Below are positions 27,879 to 37,069 of a stretch of 64,000 nucleotides of DNA, piece by piece. A program made the position numbers and the translations under genes. Source of the DNA: Rikenellaceae bacterium (GTDB lineage: Bacteria; Bacteroidota; Bacteroidia; Bacteroidales; Rikenellaceae); assembly GCA_031256675.1 (NCBI GenBank), contig JAIRQC010000027.1, positions 1 through 64,000 on the forward strand. Reading direction: 5' to 3'. Within the stretch, counting starts at the first letter, position 1. Each line of letters starts with the position of its first letter. Under the pieces are notes generated by a model. The model was not told the DNA's origin. It searched no databases and saw nothing but the letters and a program-made list of their open reading frames with translations.

Positions 27879-29600
27879 ATGGCTAACTTTTTTTTAGACA
27901 ACAGGGATTTGCAATTCCACCTCGACCATCCGTTGATGCGCAAGATCGTGGAGCTCAAAGAGAGGGGATTTGCCGACAGGGACCTCTACGATTACGCCCC
28001 GGCGGACTATGACGACGCGATGGACTCCTACCGCAGGGTTATGGAGATCATGGGCGAGGTTTGCGGCGATGTGATCGCCCCGAACGCCGAGGAGGTCGAC
28101 ACGGTGGGGCCGAAGGTGGTGGACGACCGCGTGGTGTATGCTCCGGGGACGGCGCAGAACATCGAGGCGATCACCAAAGCCGGACTGTTCGGCATGACGC
28201 TGCCCCGCAAGTACGAGGGGCTGAACCTGCCGCTGGTCTGCTTCGTAATGGCCAACGAGATGGTCTCGCGCGGCGACACGGGTTTCGAGAACATCTGGGG
28301 CTTGCAGGACTGCGCCGAGACGCTCAACGAGTTTGCCTCGGAGGAGATCAAGGCGGAATTTCTGCCCCGCGTCTCCCGCGGCGAAACGTGCGCGATGGAC
28401 CTTACGGAGCCCGACGCAGGCTCCGACCTGCAAGCGGTCATGCTCAAAGCGACGTGGGACGAGAAGAGGGGGACATGGCTGCTGAACGGCGTTAAACGCT
28501 TCATTACCAACGGCGACGCAGAGATTTCGCTCGTACTGGCCCGCTCGGAGGAGGGTACGACCGACGCGCGCGGCCTGTCAATGTTCGTCTACGACAAGGC
28601 CAGCAACTGCACCAAAGTCCGCCGCATCGAGAACAAGCTGGGTATCAAGGGTTCGCCCACGTGCGAGTTGGTGTTCACCAACGCTCCGGCGCAGCTGGTC
28701 GGCGACCGCAAAATGGGGCTGATCAAGTATGTGATGTCGCTCATGAACGCCGCCCGTCTGGGTATCGGGGCGCAGAGTACCGGCCTGTCGGAGGCCGCCT
28801 ACCGCGAGGCTTTGAAGTATGCCCACGAGCGCCGCCAGTTCGGCAAGCCGATCATCGAGTTTCCGGCCATGTACGAAATGCTGACCAACATGAAGGCCAA
28901 GCTCCACGGTTCCAGGGCGTTGCTATATGAGACGACGCGCTTCGTGGAGATATACAAATGTTACGAGCATATCTCGCACGAACGCAAGCTGGAGGCCGAC
29001 GAGCGCGCCGAACAGAAGGCCTACTCACGGCTGGCCGACGCTTTCACGCCGCTGTTGAAGCTGATGACCTCGGAATACTGCAACCAGCTGGCCTACGATT
29101 CGCTGCAAATCCACGGTGGGTCGGGCTACATGAAGGACTACCCCATTCAGCGCATCTACCGCGACGCCCGCATCACCAACATCTATGAGGGAACGTCCCA
29201 GTTGCAGGTCGTTGCGGCCATTCGCCACGTCACCACCGGCACCTACCTGGCCAAGATCAAAGAGTACGAGGCCCTGCCATGCCCCACCCCGCTGGCCCAC
29301 CTGCACGGCCGTCTGGTCGCGATGCGCGAGGCCTATGAGCGTGCCGTCGAGAAGGTTACGGCGATGGGCGACGCAGAGCAGATCGACTTCCACGCCCGCC
29401 GCATGGTGGAGATGGCCGGACATATCGTCATCAGCCACCTGCTCGTGCAGCAGTCGGGCGTCTCGGAGGACTACCGCCTTTCGGCCGAGGTCTACACCAA
29501 GTTGGGCGAAGCGCAGTGCACCGCCGCCGCCGAGTACATCGCCAAATCCACCGCCGCCGACGTCAACAGCTTCAAGAGCGTGCTCGACGAATATCTTTAA
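27879..29600 (+). CDS. Acyl-CoA dehydrogenase
   Basis: This flavoenzyme introduces a 2,3-double bond into an acyl-CoA and passes electrons to EtfAB, encoded just upstream. The 573-aa product shows the N-terminal helical domain, the FAD loop (CAMDLTEPDAGSDL), the mid beta-domain (KRFITNGDAEISLV) and the C-terminal helical domain with RRQFGKPIIEFPAMYEML and LQIHGGSGYMKDYPIQRIYR. A ~100-residue extension follows, as in longer bacterial members. Chain-length preference cannot be read; butyryl-CoA or another short-chain substrate is a reasonable guess for an anaerobe. A strong terminator follows. Confidence 0.92.
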   Translation: MANFFLDNRDLQFHLDHPLMRKIVELKERGFADRDLYDYAPADYDDAMDSYRRVMEIMGEVCGDVIAPNAEEVDTVGPKVVDDRVVYAPGTAQNIEAITKAGLFGMTLPRKYEGLNLPLVCFVMANEMVSRGDTGFENIWGLQDCAETLNEFASEEIKAEFLPRVSRGETCAMDLTEPDAGSDLQAVMLKATWDEKRGTWLLNGVKRFITNGDAEISLVLARSEEGTTDARGLSMFVYDKASNCTKVRRIENKLGIKGSPTCELVFTNAPAQLVGDRKMGLIKYVMSLMNAARLGIGAQSTGLSEAAYREALKYAHERRQFGKPIIEFPAMYEMLTNMKAKLHGSRALLYETTRFVEIYKCYEHISHERKLEADERAEQKAYSRLADAFTPLLKLMTSEYCNQLAYDSLQIHGGSGYMKDYPIQRIYRDARITNIYEGTSQLQVVAAIRHVTTGTYLAKIKEYEALPCPTPLAHLHGRLVAMREAYERAVEKVTAMGDAEQIDFHARRMVEMAGHIVISHLLVQQSGVSEDYRLSAEVYTKLGEAQCTAAAEYIAKSTAADVNSFKSVLDEYL

Positions 29601-29617
29601 CGGTAATATATTAAGAG

Positions 29618-29650
29618 ATAAGGGCCTCCATTGCGGAGGCCCTTATCTTT
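29618..29650 (+). terminator. Rho-independent terminator after the acyl-CoA dehydrogenase
   Basis: The arms ATAAGGGCCTCC (29618-29629) and GGAGGCCCTTAT (29635-29646) are perfect, with a 5-nt loop, followed by CTTTTC. Confidence 0.85.
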
Positions 29651-30093
29651 TCGTCACTGCCGGCGGCGAATGCGTCATTGTCGGCGACGAATGCGCCACT
29701 GCTTGCGGCAAAGCAACAGAACCTGCGGCAAAATGCGTCACTGCCGACGGCAAATGCAACAGAACCAGCGATGAAGCGGCGAAACCAAATTGTCCTCGCG
29801 ATCCCCAACTGTCATTGCGAGCGGAGCGAAGCAATCCAGCGTGGTCATGCCCATTTTCCCTGACTGCTTCGGCTGTGCCTCGCAATGACAAAAAGGAACG
29901 GACTGCATCCGGCTTCCTGTTTCGGGCTGCGGGTTGTGGCTTCCTGCTGCTGGTTTCCTTGCCTGCTGCGAACTGCAGGTCGAAAGCTTCCGGCGGAGGA
30001 CTGCGGGCTGGGGCTTCCGGCTTCGAGTTCCTGCTGCAGGCTTTCGGTTCCGGCTTCGCCCTGTTCGCAAAGACTTCCGCGCCTCGCTAACGG
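29651..30093. repeat. Low-complexity intergenic region with degenerate repeats
   Basis: Two degenerate tracts flank the REP-like element at 29811-29889. The left tract repeats GTCACTGCCGGCGGCGAATG-like units; the right tract repeats GGCTTCCTGCTGC and CTTCCGGC-like units. All frames give low-complexity text, so the ORFs here are not credible. No promoter is seen. Confidence 0.6.
29811..29889. repeat. Intergenic inverted-end repeat element, copy 2
   Basis: GTCATTGCGAG (29811-29821) and CTCGCAATGAC (29879-29889) are perfect 11-bp inverted ends. Internal arms GCGAAGCA and TGCTTCGGC pair as well. It is the same type as 9977-10063 and non-coding. Confidence 0.7.
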
Positions 30094-32919
30094 TCAGGGT
30101 TTGCGCGTGATGGCGATTATCGGGTCGGTGATCGCAGTGTTGCGCGTCAGGCGCGATGTGCCGCCGATGCTCGCATTGCCCAGGGCCAATATTGCGGGGT
30201 CGTGGCCTATGTAACCTTGCTCATTGATAGCCATATCGCCGGCGACCTTTATCCTGATATAAATATTGCCGTCGGCGATGTCCTGCGCAATGGGAATATC
30301 CACGTCTATCGTGTATGTTGCAGCAACCGTTGTATTGGGCGCGCCGAAATGATAGGCGACGGTACGGGCGGGCAGGGAGACGAAGTTGCCGGAGGTAAAG
30401 CCGAATGTTCCGGTGGTTGTGCCTGGAGCTGCCGTCCAGTCGCCGGCATTGCCTGTCAGCGAATACTCCACGACCCACAATTTCGGGCCGGTGGCCGAGT
30501 TGTTACCCGTCCCCTTTATGTTCACCGTTCCGGCGGTAAAGTTTTTGACCGGCACGGTAAACTTCCAGTAATCGTCCAGCCCCATGCCGTAGATCAGCAG
30601 ACGGTCTTCCAGTGCGCCCGCGGCGTCGCGGGTGTAGGACATAAGGCCTGGATTTGTGCCGCCCTGCCTTTGCTGTATGATCTCCATGAGGGCCACTCCT
30701 GCGGTAGACTTGGCGGGGTAGAAATTGTCGGCATAGCACCACGGGGCGTTGTTGCCCGGGTTGGTCGCCCCGCCGGTGTTGACATAGCCCGCAAATCCGT
30801 CCGCAACGGCCATAGCGGCCGTGACGCCGGAGGGCAGCGACCACTCGACCGGCAACCCCACGGGAGCGGTCGGGTCTGTCCACGGCGTGCCGGCGACGAT
30901 GGTAGCGATAACGATGTTGTCGAGCAGCAAACGGTTGGACAGGGCTTTCTCTTTGGTATGGAAGGCGATCTGCGTCTTCGGGGTGAAGTTTGGTATCGTG
31001 ACGCTGAAATTTTCCATTTGACGGTAGTTGTCGACAAGGATCTCGCCCAGCGGCGTTATCGTCGCGCCGTTGACCGCCGTCACAGAGACATACCTGCCCG
31101 CATCGCGCGTTCCGCTCATCGAAGCGTATGACGAGCAGTCGAACCGCACCGTAACACTGCTGTATTGCAGCGCCAACCCTGTTTTGGACTGGAGCGTCGG
31201 GGTGATTATGCCGCCGCCGACATTCGTCTTGCCCAGCTGCACATAGCCCGGGCGTGCATAAACGGTATACTCGCCGGTGTTGTTGAACATCGACGGGGCG
31301 GTGGTATAACCTTTGGCGACCCATGCCGCCGGCCACGTGTCGAAACGCGCTCCGGTTGCTCCGGTGGAGGGCTGGAAGTAATCGCTGCCGCCGTCGACGC
31401 CGCTGGTCGCATCAATCCAGTCGAAATTCTCCGTGAAGAGTATTGTTTCGGGGGGGGCTGTCCACGGCGTACCCTCGACGAGGGTCGATACGACGACATC
31501 GTCGAGTTCCAAACGGTTGGTCACATCTTTGGAGAAGGTGCGGAAGACTATCTTCGTCATCGGGGTGAAGTCGGCGATGGTGAAGCTGAACGTGGCCCAC
31601 TCGCGGGCGTTCTCGACGACGAACTCCGTGTTCGACAGCGCGCCGCAGTTGGTGGCCGACACCGCTATCCTGTTCTCCGGATCGAACGTGCCCGACACGG
31701 CCTGATAGGAGGCACACTTGAATGTAACCGTCACCAGCGAATATTGCAGGTTGAGGCCTGTCTTGGTCTGCAAGTCGGGCGAGATGACGCCCGCGCCGAC
31801 ATTGGTGCGGCCCAGGCGGACATAGCCGGGGAAGGCGTATACCGCAGGGTCGGCAACGTTGTTGAACTGCGTTGCGTCGGTCGTCCAGCCCTGCGCGAGC
31901 CACGGGGCAGGCCAGCTGTCCATGCGCGTACCGGTGGCGCCGATGGAGCCCGGCGCGAAGTAGTCCTGACCACAGTTGTAGCCGTTATCCGAATTGAGCC
32001 AGCTGAAATCCTCCGAAAAAAGAATGGTCGAGGTCAACACCACCAGATCGCCGCCTCCCGTCCCTTCGAAAAAGGCGAAATCGTCGATCCTCACCCCGTC
32101 GACCAGCGATACCAGCTGTACCTTGATGTTGTTCACAACCTCCTCCAGCCTGAACTCGACCGAGGCCAAGCCCCATCCCCCGCCGGTGGAGACGATCTCC
32201 GGCGACAGCTCGCGCCACAGCTTGTCGTTGTACGTAATGCGCACCTTGACAGGTATCTGCGTCGCATCAGCCGGCAGGGTGTAGCCGAAGTTGAGTATGT
32301 AGCTCGGCGCGCCGTCGGGACGTATGCCGTTCATCTGGAACGTGTCGCCCGTGAGCGGAAGCAGGATGTTGTTGCCGCCCGACGCGCCCTGATAGCCCGT
32401 CGAAGGGTTCTGGCTGCTGACCACGGCCCCTGTCGAGGCGTAGGATACCCAGTTGTAGTCCGTTCCGTGTTTGTTCCAGCCGTGATAGAGCCCCGCAGGC
32501 ATATCCTCTTCGAGCGCAGAGCCGTCGTAGTCGTCGGCGATGTAAACAATCGAGGTTCCGGCCGCGCCCTGTTCGACGACCACCTCGGCGCGTTTTCCGT
32601 CGGCGGCCACCACCGTCAGCCTGGCGACGCGCGCATCGCCCAGATTGGGCGATACGGCGACGTTAACCGTCGTTTTGCCGTAGCCCGCTATGGGCGACAC
32701 GGCGAGCCAGTCGTCGGACGGGTCGACCTCGATCGTCCAGTAGATGTTCGACGTGACCTCGAACGAGATCTTTTGTCCCAGATCGCTCACGCCCCTCTTG
32801 TTTGCCGACACGAGCGACGAACTCACGGCGAGCTGCGAATCTACTGCGTCGTCGCTCGTGCACGACCATATCCCTGCTGTTGCCGCAAGCAGCGCAAGGG
32901 AAGCTATATACCTTTTCAT
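30094..32919 (-). CDS. BACON-domain surface lipoprotein with a duplicated carbohydrate-binding-like module
   Basis: The 941-aa product starts MKRYIASLALLAATAGIWSC, with Cys20 as the likely lipidated residue. Residues ~30-120 look like a BACON domain (SNIYWTIEVDPSDDWLAVSP). Two homologous modules of ~190 aa follow: ILFSEDFSWLNSDNGYNCGQ and ILFTENFDWIDATSGVDGGS, both continuing into PGYVRLGRTNVGAGVISP-like and TPMTKIVFRTFSKDVTNRLE-like segments. The C-terminal ~200 residues form a further beta domain. By position it is the SusE/F-like ligand-binding protein of the SusC/D locus. Its ATG overlaps the upstream phosphoesterase stop by 4 nt. It is the last gene of the nine-gene run. Confidence 0.7.
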   Translation of the reverse strand: MKRYIASLALLAATAGIWSCTSDDAVDSQLAVSSSLVSANKRGVSDLGQKISFEVTSNIYWTIEVDPSDDWLAVSPIAGYGKTTVNVAVSPNLGDARVARLTVVAADGKRAEVVVEQGAAGTSIVYIADDYDGSALEEDMPAGLYHGWNKHGTDYNWVSYASTGAVVSSQNPSTGYQGASGGNNILLPLTGDTFQMNGIRPDGAPSYILNFGYTLPADATQIPVKVRITYNDKLWRELSPEIVSTGGGWGLASVEFRLEEVVNNIKVQLVSLVDGVRIDDFAFFEGTGGGDLVVLTSTILFSEDFSWLNSDNGYNCGQDYFAPGSIGATGTRMDSWPAPWLAQGWTTDATQFNNVADPAVYAFPGYVRLGRTNVGAGVISPDLQTKTGLNLQYSLVTVTFKCASYQAVSGTFDPENRIAVSATNCGALSNTEFVVENAREWATFSFTIADFTPMTKIVFRTFSKDVTNRLELDDVVVSTLVEGTPWTAPPETILFTENFDWIDATSGVDGGSDYFQPSTGATGARFDTWPAAWVAKGYTTAPSMFNNTGEYTVYARPGYVQLGKTNVGGGIITPTLQSKTGLALQYSSVTVRFDCSSYASMSGTRDAGRYVSVTAVNGATITPLGEILVDNYRQMENFSVTIPNFTPKTQIAFHTKEKALSNRLLLDNIVIATIVAGTPWTDPTAPVGLPVEWSLPSGVTAAMAVADGFAGYVNTGGATNPGNNAPWCYADNFYPAKSTAGVALMEIIQQRQGGTNPGLMSYTRDAAGALEDRLLIYGMGLDDYWKFTVPVKNFTAGTVNIKGTGNNSATGPKLWVVEYSLTGNAGDWTAAPGTTTGTFGFTSGNFVSLPARTVAYHFGAPNTTVAATYTIDVDIPIAQDIADGNIYIRIKVAGDMAINEQGYIGHDPAILALGNASIGGTSRLTRNTAITDPIIAITRKP

Positions 32920-34871
32920 TGAATTGCAAGATTAAAGTTTTTCGGACGGACCATAGTCTCGCGGTAGATGTTGCCGAAGTTGTCCCTGACCTCGATTTCG
33001 AGGGTTCCGTCGGCAGTTGCCGACTGTACGAGGAACATGTGCGTGGTGAGCTCGGTCGGGAATGTCAGGCTGCCTGCGGCCTTGTAGCGCGGCACGCTGT
33101 ACGATATGGCGTGCAGCGGGTCGTAGGTGGTCTTGCGGGTGTACGGGAGCGTAGCGCCGTTCTCTCTGACGGTTAGCGACCAGCCCGTATCCCATCCCCA
33201 GATGTTGATCAGCGCGACATTGTCGGGCACGCTCTGGATTGCCGACTTCATTGCGACGTTCGTGTTCAGGTAGGCAACCGCATCGGCATTGGCTCCGAAA
33301 TACTGCTTGACCCTGTTCATGTCGTAGGCGCGGAACTGACTGTCCACGCCGCCGCCCATGGGCTTGTACTGCCACGACAGGTTGCGTCCGTCGACCGTGA
33401 AGACCTTGTAGCCGCCCGGCGAGCCGTCGGTGCAGATGTGGTCGTTCGAGATGGCCTCCGTCCACCACCATGTCGAACATACGGCGGCGACGTTGTGTTC
33501 GCGTATGGCCGGCGAGAAGGTCATCGTCTTGTTGTTGTGCAGGTGGCCCGAGAAAAAGTTGATATTGGTGAAACCCTCCCCTGTGAGCAGGTTCTCGAGC
33601 GCGGAGACATACGACCCGCGCGAAACGGCGAAGGTCGTACTGTTGATCGAGTAGAACGGAATGTGGCCCGCAATGACTATCGGGGCCGACTTGTCCGCGA
33701 CGAGGGCGAGGTCTTTTACGATCCAGTCCAGCTGGTTCTGGGTGACGGAGGCCGTGTAGCTGCGGTCGCCCGCCACGTTGTTGGCCGGATCGCCCGTGCC
33801 GGTATTCCTGTATACGATGTTGTCCACCACGATGTAGTGCACCTGGCCGAGGTTGAACGAGTAGTATGTCGGGCCCAGCTCCTTGCGGTACTGCTCCTCC
33901 GCCCCGCGGTCGTTGTTCGATACGGCAGGGTCGTTGTCGTGGTTGCCCATCGTGTGGAAGATCGGGGTCGGATAGCGGCTCAGGCTGGCCTTGTAGTCGG
34001 CTATGGAGTATCGGTTGCTATACCAGTAGAGATCCCATGTCATGTCGCCCAGGCAGAGCGTGTAGACCTTGCCGTAGGAGGCCAGCGAATTGGCAAAGAG
34101 CTCGACGTCGGGGATGAAGTTGTTGAAATAGCGCCACTGGTCGTTTGTGGTCGTGCGGGAGGCCAGATGGAGGTCGGCGGTCATGAGCACCACGTGTTTG
34201 GTGTTGTTAACCTGGAACAGCTCGAAATTGTGCTGTTCGACCTCGCCTGCCGGGGCGGTCAGCGGGGCCCACATGTCGGGCAGCGAACTGATGAACGAGG
34301 GTTCGTAACCCGAGGGGATGATCACAAAGACATGTTTCTGCTCCTTGTTCGAGTCGAGCCAGTAACAGCCGTCCGCGTCGGTCAGGACAATGTCCACGCC
34401 GTCCGATACCCCGACCCCGGCAAGCGGCTGTCCGTCGCAGTAGACCATACCCTTGACGGTAGCCCCCGTCCGGTCGGGGATCTGTGCGTTGATCGTCTTT
34501 CGGACTACATATTTGCCGAAGGTCTCGATGCGCCCTGCGCGGACAAGCGCTATTGTGTACTCGCCCGAGACAACCGTGGCGATGGGCGAGAAGAGGGCCG
34601 ACGCCGCGTCGCACGAGGTCAGCGTGAGGATGATCTCGCTGCCCGAAGCGTCAACAAGGCGCAGCAGATCGCCCGTCCGGAAGCCCTTTCCCTGCACCTC
34701 GATGGGCTGGCCGTCGTAGAGCGAGAGCGGCGTGGGCAGCATGAAATCCTTTATCATGCCCTGCACTGCGACCGTCGGGTCGGTCGGACGGTCGTCCTTA
34801 CATGCCGTAAGGGCAAACGTCAGGGCCGCTATCAGCGCAAAACCGCGCAGCAAAAAACGCAATGGTTTCAT
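32916..34871 (-). CDS. Calcineurin-like metallophosphoesterase lipoprotein (first of two)
   Basis: The 651-aa product starts MKPLRFLLRGFALIAALTFA and LTAC, a lipoprotein signal. After an IPT/TIG-like N-terminal region and a short CarboxypepD-like domain (VKGMVYCDGQPLAGVGVSDG) comes the metallophosphatase core, with metal-ligand motifs DLHL, GDMTWD, GNHDND, AGHIPF and GHLH. A C-terminal beta domain (YDPLHAISYSVPRYKAAGSL...) completes the MetallophosN-core-MetallophosC layout. It should hydrolyse phosphomono- or diesters at the cell surface or in the periplasm. Spacing is tight: 7 nt to the DUF5689-type gene upstream and a 4-nt overlap downstream. Confidence 0.85.
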   Translation of the reverse strand: MKPLRFLLRGFALIAALTFALTACKDDRPTDPTVAVQGMIKDFMLPTPLSLYDGQPIEVQGKGFRTGDLLRLVDASGSEIILTLTSCDAASALFSPIATVVSGEYTIALVRAGRIETFGKYVVRKTINAQIPDRTGATVKGMVYCDGQPLAGVGVSDGVDIVLTDADGCYWLDSNKEQKHVFVIIPSGYEPSFISSLPDMWAPLTAPAGEVEQHNFELFQVNNTKHVVLMTADLHLASRTTTNDQWRYFNNFIPDVELFANSLASYGKVYTLCLGDMTWDLYWYSNRYSIADYKASLSRYPTPIFHTMGNHDNDPAVSNNDRGAEEQYRKELGPTYYSFNLGQVHYIVVDNIVYRNTGTGDPANNVAGDRSYTASVTQNQLDWIVKDLALVADKSAPIVIAGHIPFYSINSTTFAVSRGSYVSALENLLTGEGFTNINFFSGHLHNNKTMTFSPAIREHNVAAVCSTWWWTEAISNDHICTDGSPGGYKVFTVDGRNLSWQYKPMGGGVDSQFRAYDMNRVKQYFGANADAVAYLNTNVAMKSAIQSVPDNVALINIWGWDTGWSLTVRENGATLPYTRKTTYDPLHAISYSVPRYKAAGSLTFPTELTTHMFLVQSATADGTLEIEVRDNFGNIYRETMVRPKNFNLAIQ

Positions 34872-34878
34872 ATATCTG

Positions 34879-36960
34879 TTATTTTTTCTCGGTTATTGCC
34901 AGGTATCCTATGCGGTTTGTACCCCCTGAGGCTATCTTGTTGGGGCCGCTGCTGCCAGAGTTGTTGCGCGCCTCGGCGTCGCCGATCACGCGCAGCCTGA
35001 CCACCAGCGTTGCCTGTCCCTTTGCCGCGTCGGGCATCGGGCAGGAGAATTGCACGGCGTGGTAGTTGCTGTTCCAGTCGACCGATTCGTATTCGTAGAA
35101 ACGGCGCCAGTCGGCTATCAGCGCCCCCTCGCCCGTCGCCCACTCCGCACAGAAGAAGCGCGGGCCGGTCTGCGAGCTGGATGTGGAGAAGACGAGTGTC
35201 ATGTCGCCGGTCACGCCCGCGGAGGAGGTGGTTATGATCCACGCTTCACCCCTGACGGCGCCTGGTTCGCGCTGCGCGTCGAGAATCGAACTGCCGGTGC
35301 CGTTCAGCCATACGTTAGCGTTGATGCAGGCGTACTGCATGGTCAGGCTGCCCTCCATGGCGGGATGGGCCTCGTTGTTATCGTCGACCGTAGCCGTAGC
35401 GAGGCGGGCATACGTCCATGCGAAATAGAGCGACGGGGTTCCCGTGCTGGCGTTGGTGATGTTACTGCGCATCGAATATTTGATAGTGCCCGTACCTGCG
35501 GCAGCCCTCACCTCGTTTGCGTCCGAATTGTTCGCCCACGGCCCGAAACGTACCACATCGCGGGTCAGGCGCGTCGTCTCGTCGGTCGAGATGGCGTCGT
35601 CGGCAGCGGAACGTATGCGCATAACATCGAACAGCCGGTTGTTCAGCATTTTGTGCTTCATCACCACGCCGGTTATCGAACCCGAACCGTGCGCTATGAG
35701 TTTGGCGAAACGCTCCTTGAAGTAGGCGCTGGTCAGCAGCCTGATGCTATTGCCGGCGCCGTCGCGCAGGATGTGGCTGTACTGGCTGAGTGTTTCGCCC
35801 AGCGCGGCGCTGTTGGGGTTCATCGGGCTGGAGAGATTGGACTCGTCGATGTTGACGTAAGTACCCATCGGTATCTCGTACTGCACGCCGCTCACCGTCA
35901 CGAGCGTGTTCTCATAGTCGGACAGGTTGGCCAGCGAGCTGACAGCCACCGGCGCGACGCCGCTCGCAGAGGCCTCGACCGAAAGCATGTTCTCGACGCT
36001 GGCCCCGCTGACGCGCTTCTGGCCCGTAACCGGATCGACAAGCACCGTCAGGTCGACCAGATGCAACCTGATCTTGGAGTTCAGGTCGTAGATGTTCTCC
36101 TCGGGGGTGTTGAACTGGATGAGCAACGCCTTGCCGCTTGCATCCTGCACCCACATTTTGTTTGCGTCGAAGTTGCCCGACTTGCGGTCGCTGGTCACGT
36201 AAACCTCCGCGCAGATATTGTCGGTGAAGGAGCCCACTCCGCCGGGGAGCCTGCTCAGGGCTTCGGCCAGCGTTACGGTCTGGGCCAGGAGCGGGTCGGT
36301 GGCGCTGCCCCGCTGGCGAATGGTGGCCATAACCGAGATGTTCTCGTTGCCGGTGCCAACCATCGTGAAGCGCACCTGCGCCGAGCGGTAATCTGTAAGC
36401 GGCGAGGCGGAGACGTTGAATGTCTGCGTGGTGGCCGTACTCTCGCCCACGGTGAGCCATGTGGCGCCGAGCGTTTCGGCCTTCCACACGACATTGGTGC
36501 GGAGCTTGACCGTGGCCGTGCACTCGCGGCTCGAGGCGGAGACGGTGCTCATGCCGTTCATGTCGAGTTCGAGGTAGGGTACGGCGGCCTCCTGACGGAT
36601 GTGTATCGTGCCGTAGATGGCCCCGCCCGACACCACGCACACGTCGGCGCGACGGACGAATGGCTCGGTCGTATTCTCGGACACCGAAATGGTGAAGCGT
36701 CCGTCTTCCGCGCCACGGTTGTCGAACACATCCACCCACGACTCGTTGGAGGTGTGATAGACCACTTTGAGCTGCCAGCTTTTGAGGTTGGAGTACATCT
36801 CCACATCCTGTTTGCCGGCGGCGGCGGTGAAGTAGATCTCGTCGGAACTCATCGCCAGTCTGGCGTACAGGCCGTCGGCGTCATCCTTTCTGCACCCGCC
36901 CGACAGCGCGGCTGCGAGCAGCATAAAGAGCGACAGGCGGTTCAGGTTTAACGGTTTCAT
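34879..36960 (-). CDS. DUF5689/BACON-type surface lipoprotein
   Basis: The 693-aa product starts MKPLNLNRLSLFMLLAAALS and GGC, a lipoprotein signal. Two BACON-like beta-sandwich repeats follow (~30-130 and ~135-225; VVWKAETLGATWLTVGES), then a DUF5689-like segment (FTDNICAEVYVTSDRKSGNF, KMWVQDASGKALLIQF) and a C-terminal beta domain. These proteins commonly occupy the SusE/F-like position beside SusC/SusD and bind ligand at the cell surface. No catalytic motif is seen. It lies between the two phosphoesterase genes, 109 bp from the upstream one. Confidence 0.7.
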   Translation of the reverse strand: MKPLNLNRLSLFMLLAAALSGGCRKDDADGLYARLAMSSDEIYFTAAAGKQDVEMYSNLKSWQLKVVYHTSNESWVDVFDNRGAEDGRFTISVSENTTEPFVRRADVCVVSGGAIYGTIHIRQEAAVPYLELDMNGMSTVSASSRECTATVKLRTNVVWKAETLGATWLTVGESTATTQTFNVSASPLTDYRSAQVRFTMVGTGNENISVMATIRQRGSATDPLLAQTVTLAEALSRLPGGVGSFTDNICAEVYVTSDRKSGNFDANKMWVQDASGKALLIQFNTPEENIYDLNSKIRLHLVDLTVLVDPVTGQKRVSGASVENMLSVEASASGVAPVAVSSLANLSDYENTLVTVSGVQYEIPMGTYVNIDESNLSSPMNPNSAALGETLSQYSHILRDGAGNSIRLLTSAYFKERFAKLIAHGSGSITGVVMKHKMLNNRLFDVMRIRSAADDAISTDETTRLTRDVVRFGPWANNSDANEVRAAAGTGTIKYSMRSNITNASTGTPSLYFAWTYARLATATVDDNNEAHPAMEGSLTMQYACINANVWLNGTGSSILDAQREPGAVRGEAWIITTSSAGVTGDMTLVFSTSSSQTGPRFFCAEWATGEGALIADWRRFYEYESVDWNSNYHAVQFSCPMPDAAKGQATLVVRLRVIGDAEARNNSGSSGPNKIASGGTNRIGYLAITEKK

Positions 36961-37069
36961 AATATCAAAAGTTTTTTCTTGTCGGGTTGCGTTCAGGCTG
37001 CGTTCATGTTGCGTTCATGTTGTTTTCAGGCAATCCTGTTGCCTCGGTTATTTGTCGTTTATCGCAAAA

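Noticed and set aside
29651-30093. ORFs of 60-110 aa in the intergenic repeat region
   Set aside because: They consist of repetitive Cys/Ala/Gly/Ser text from degenerate repeats and the REP-like element; frames in both directions look alike.
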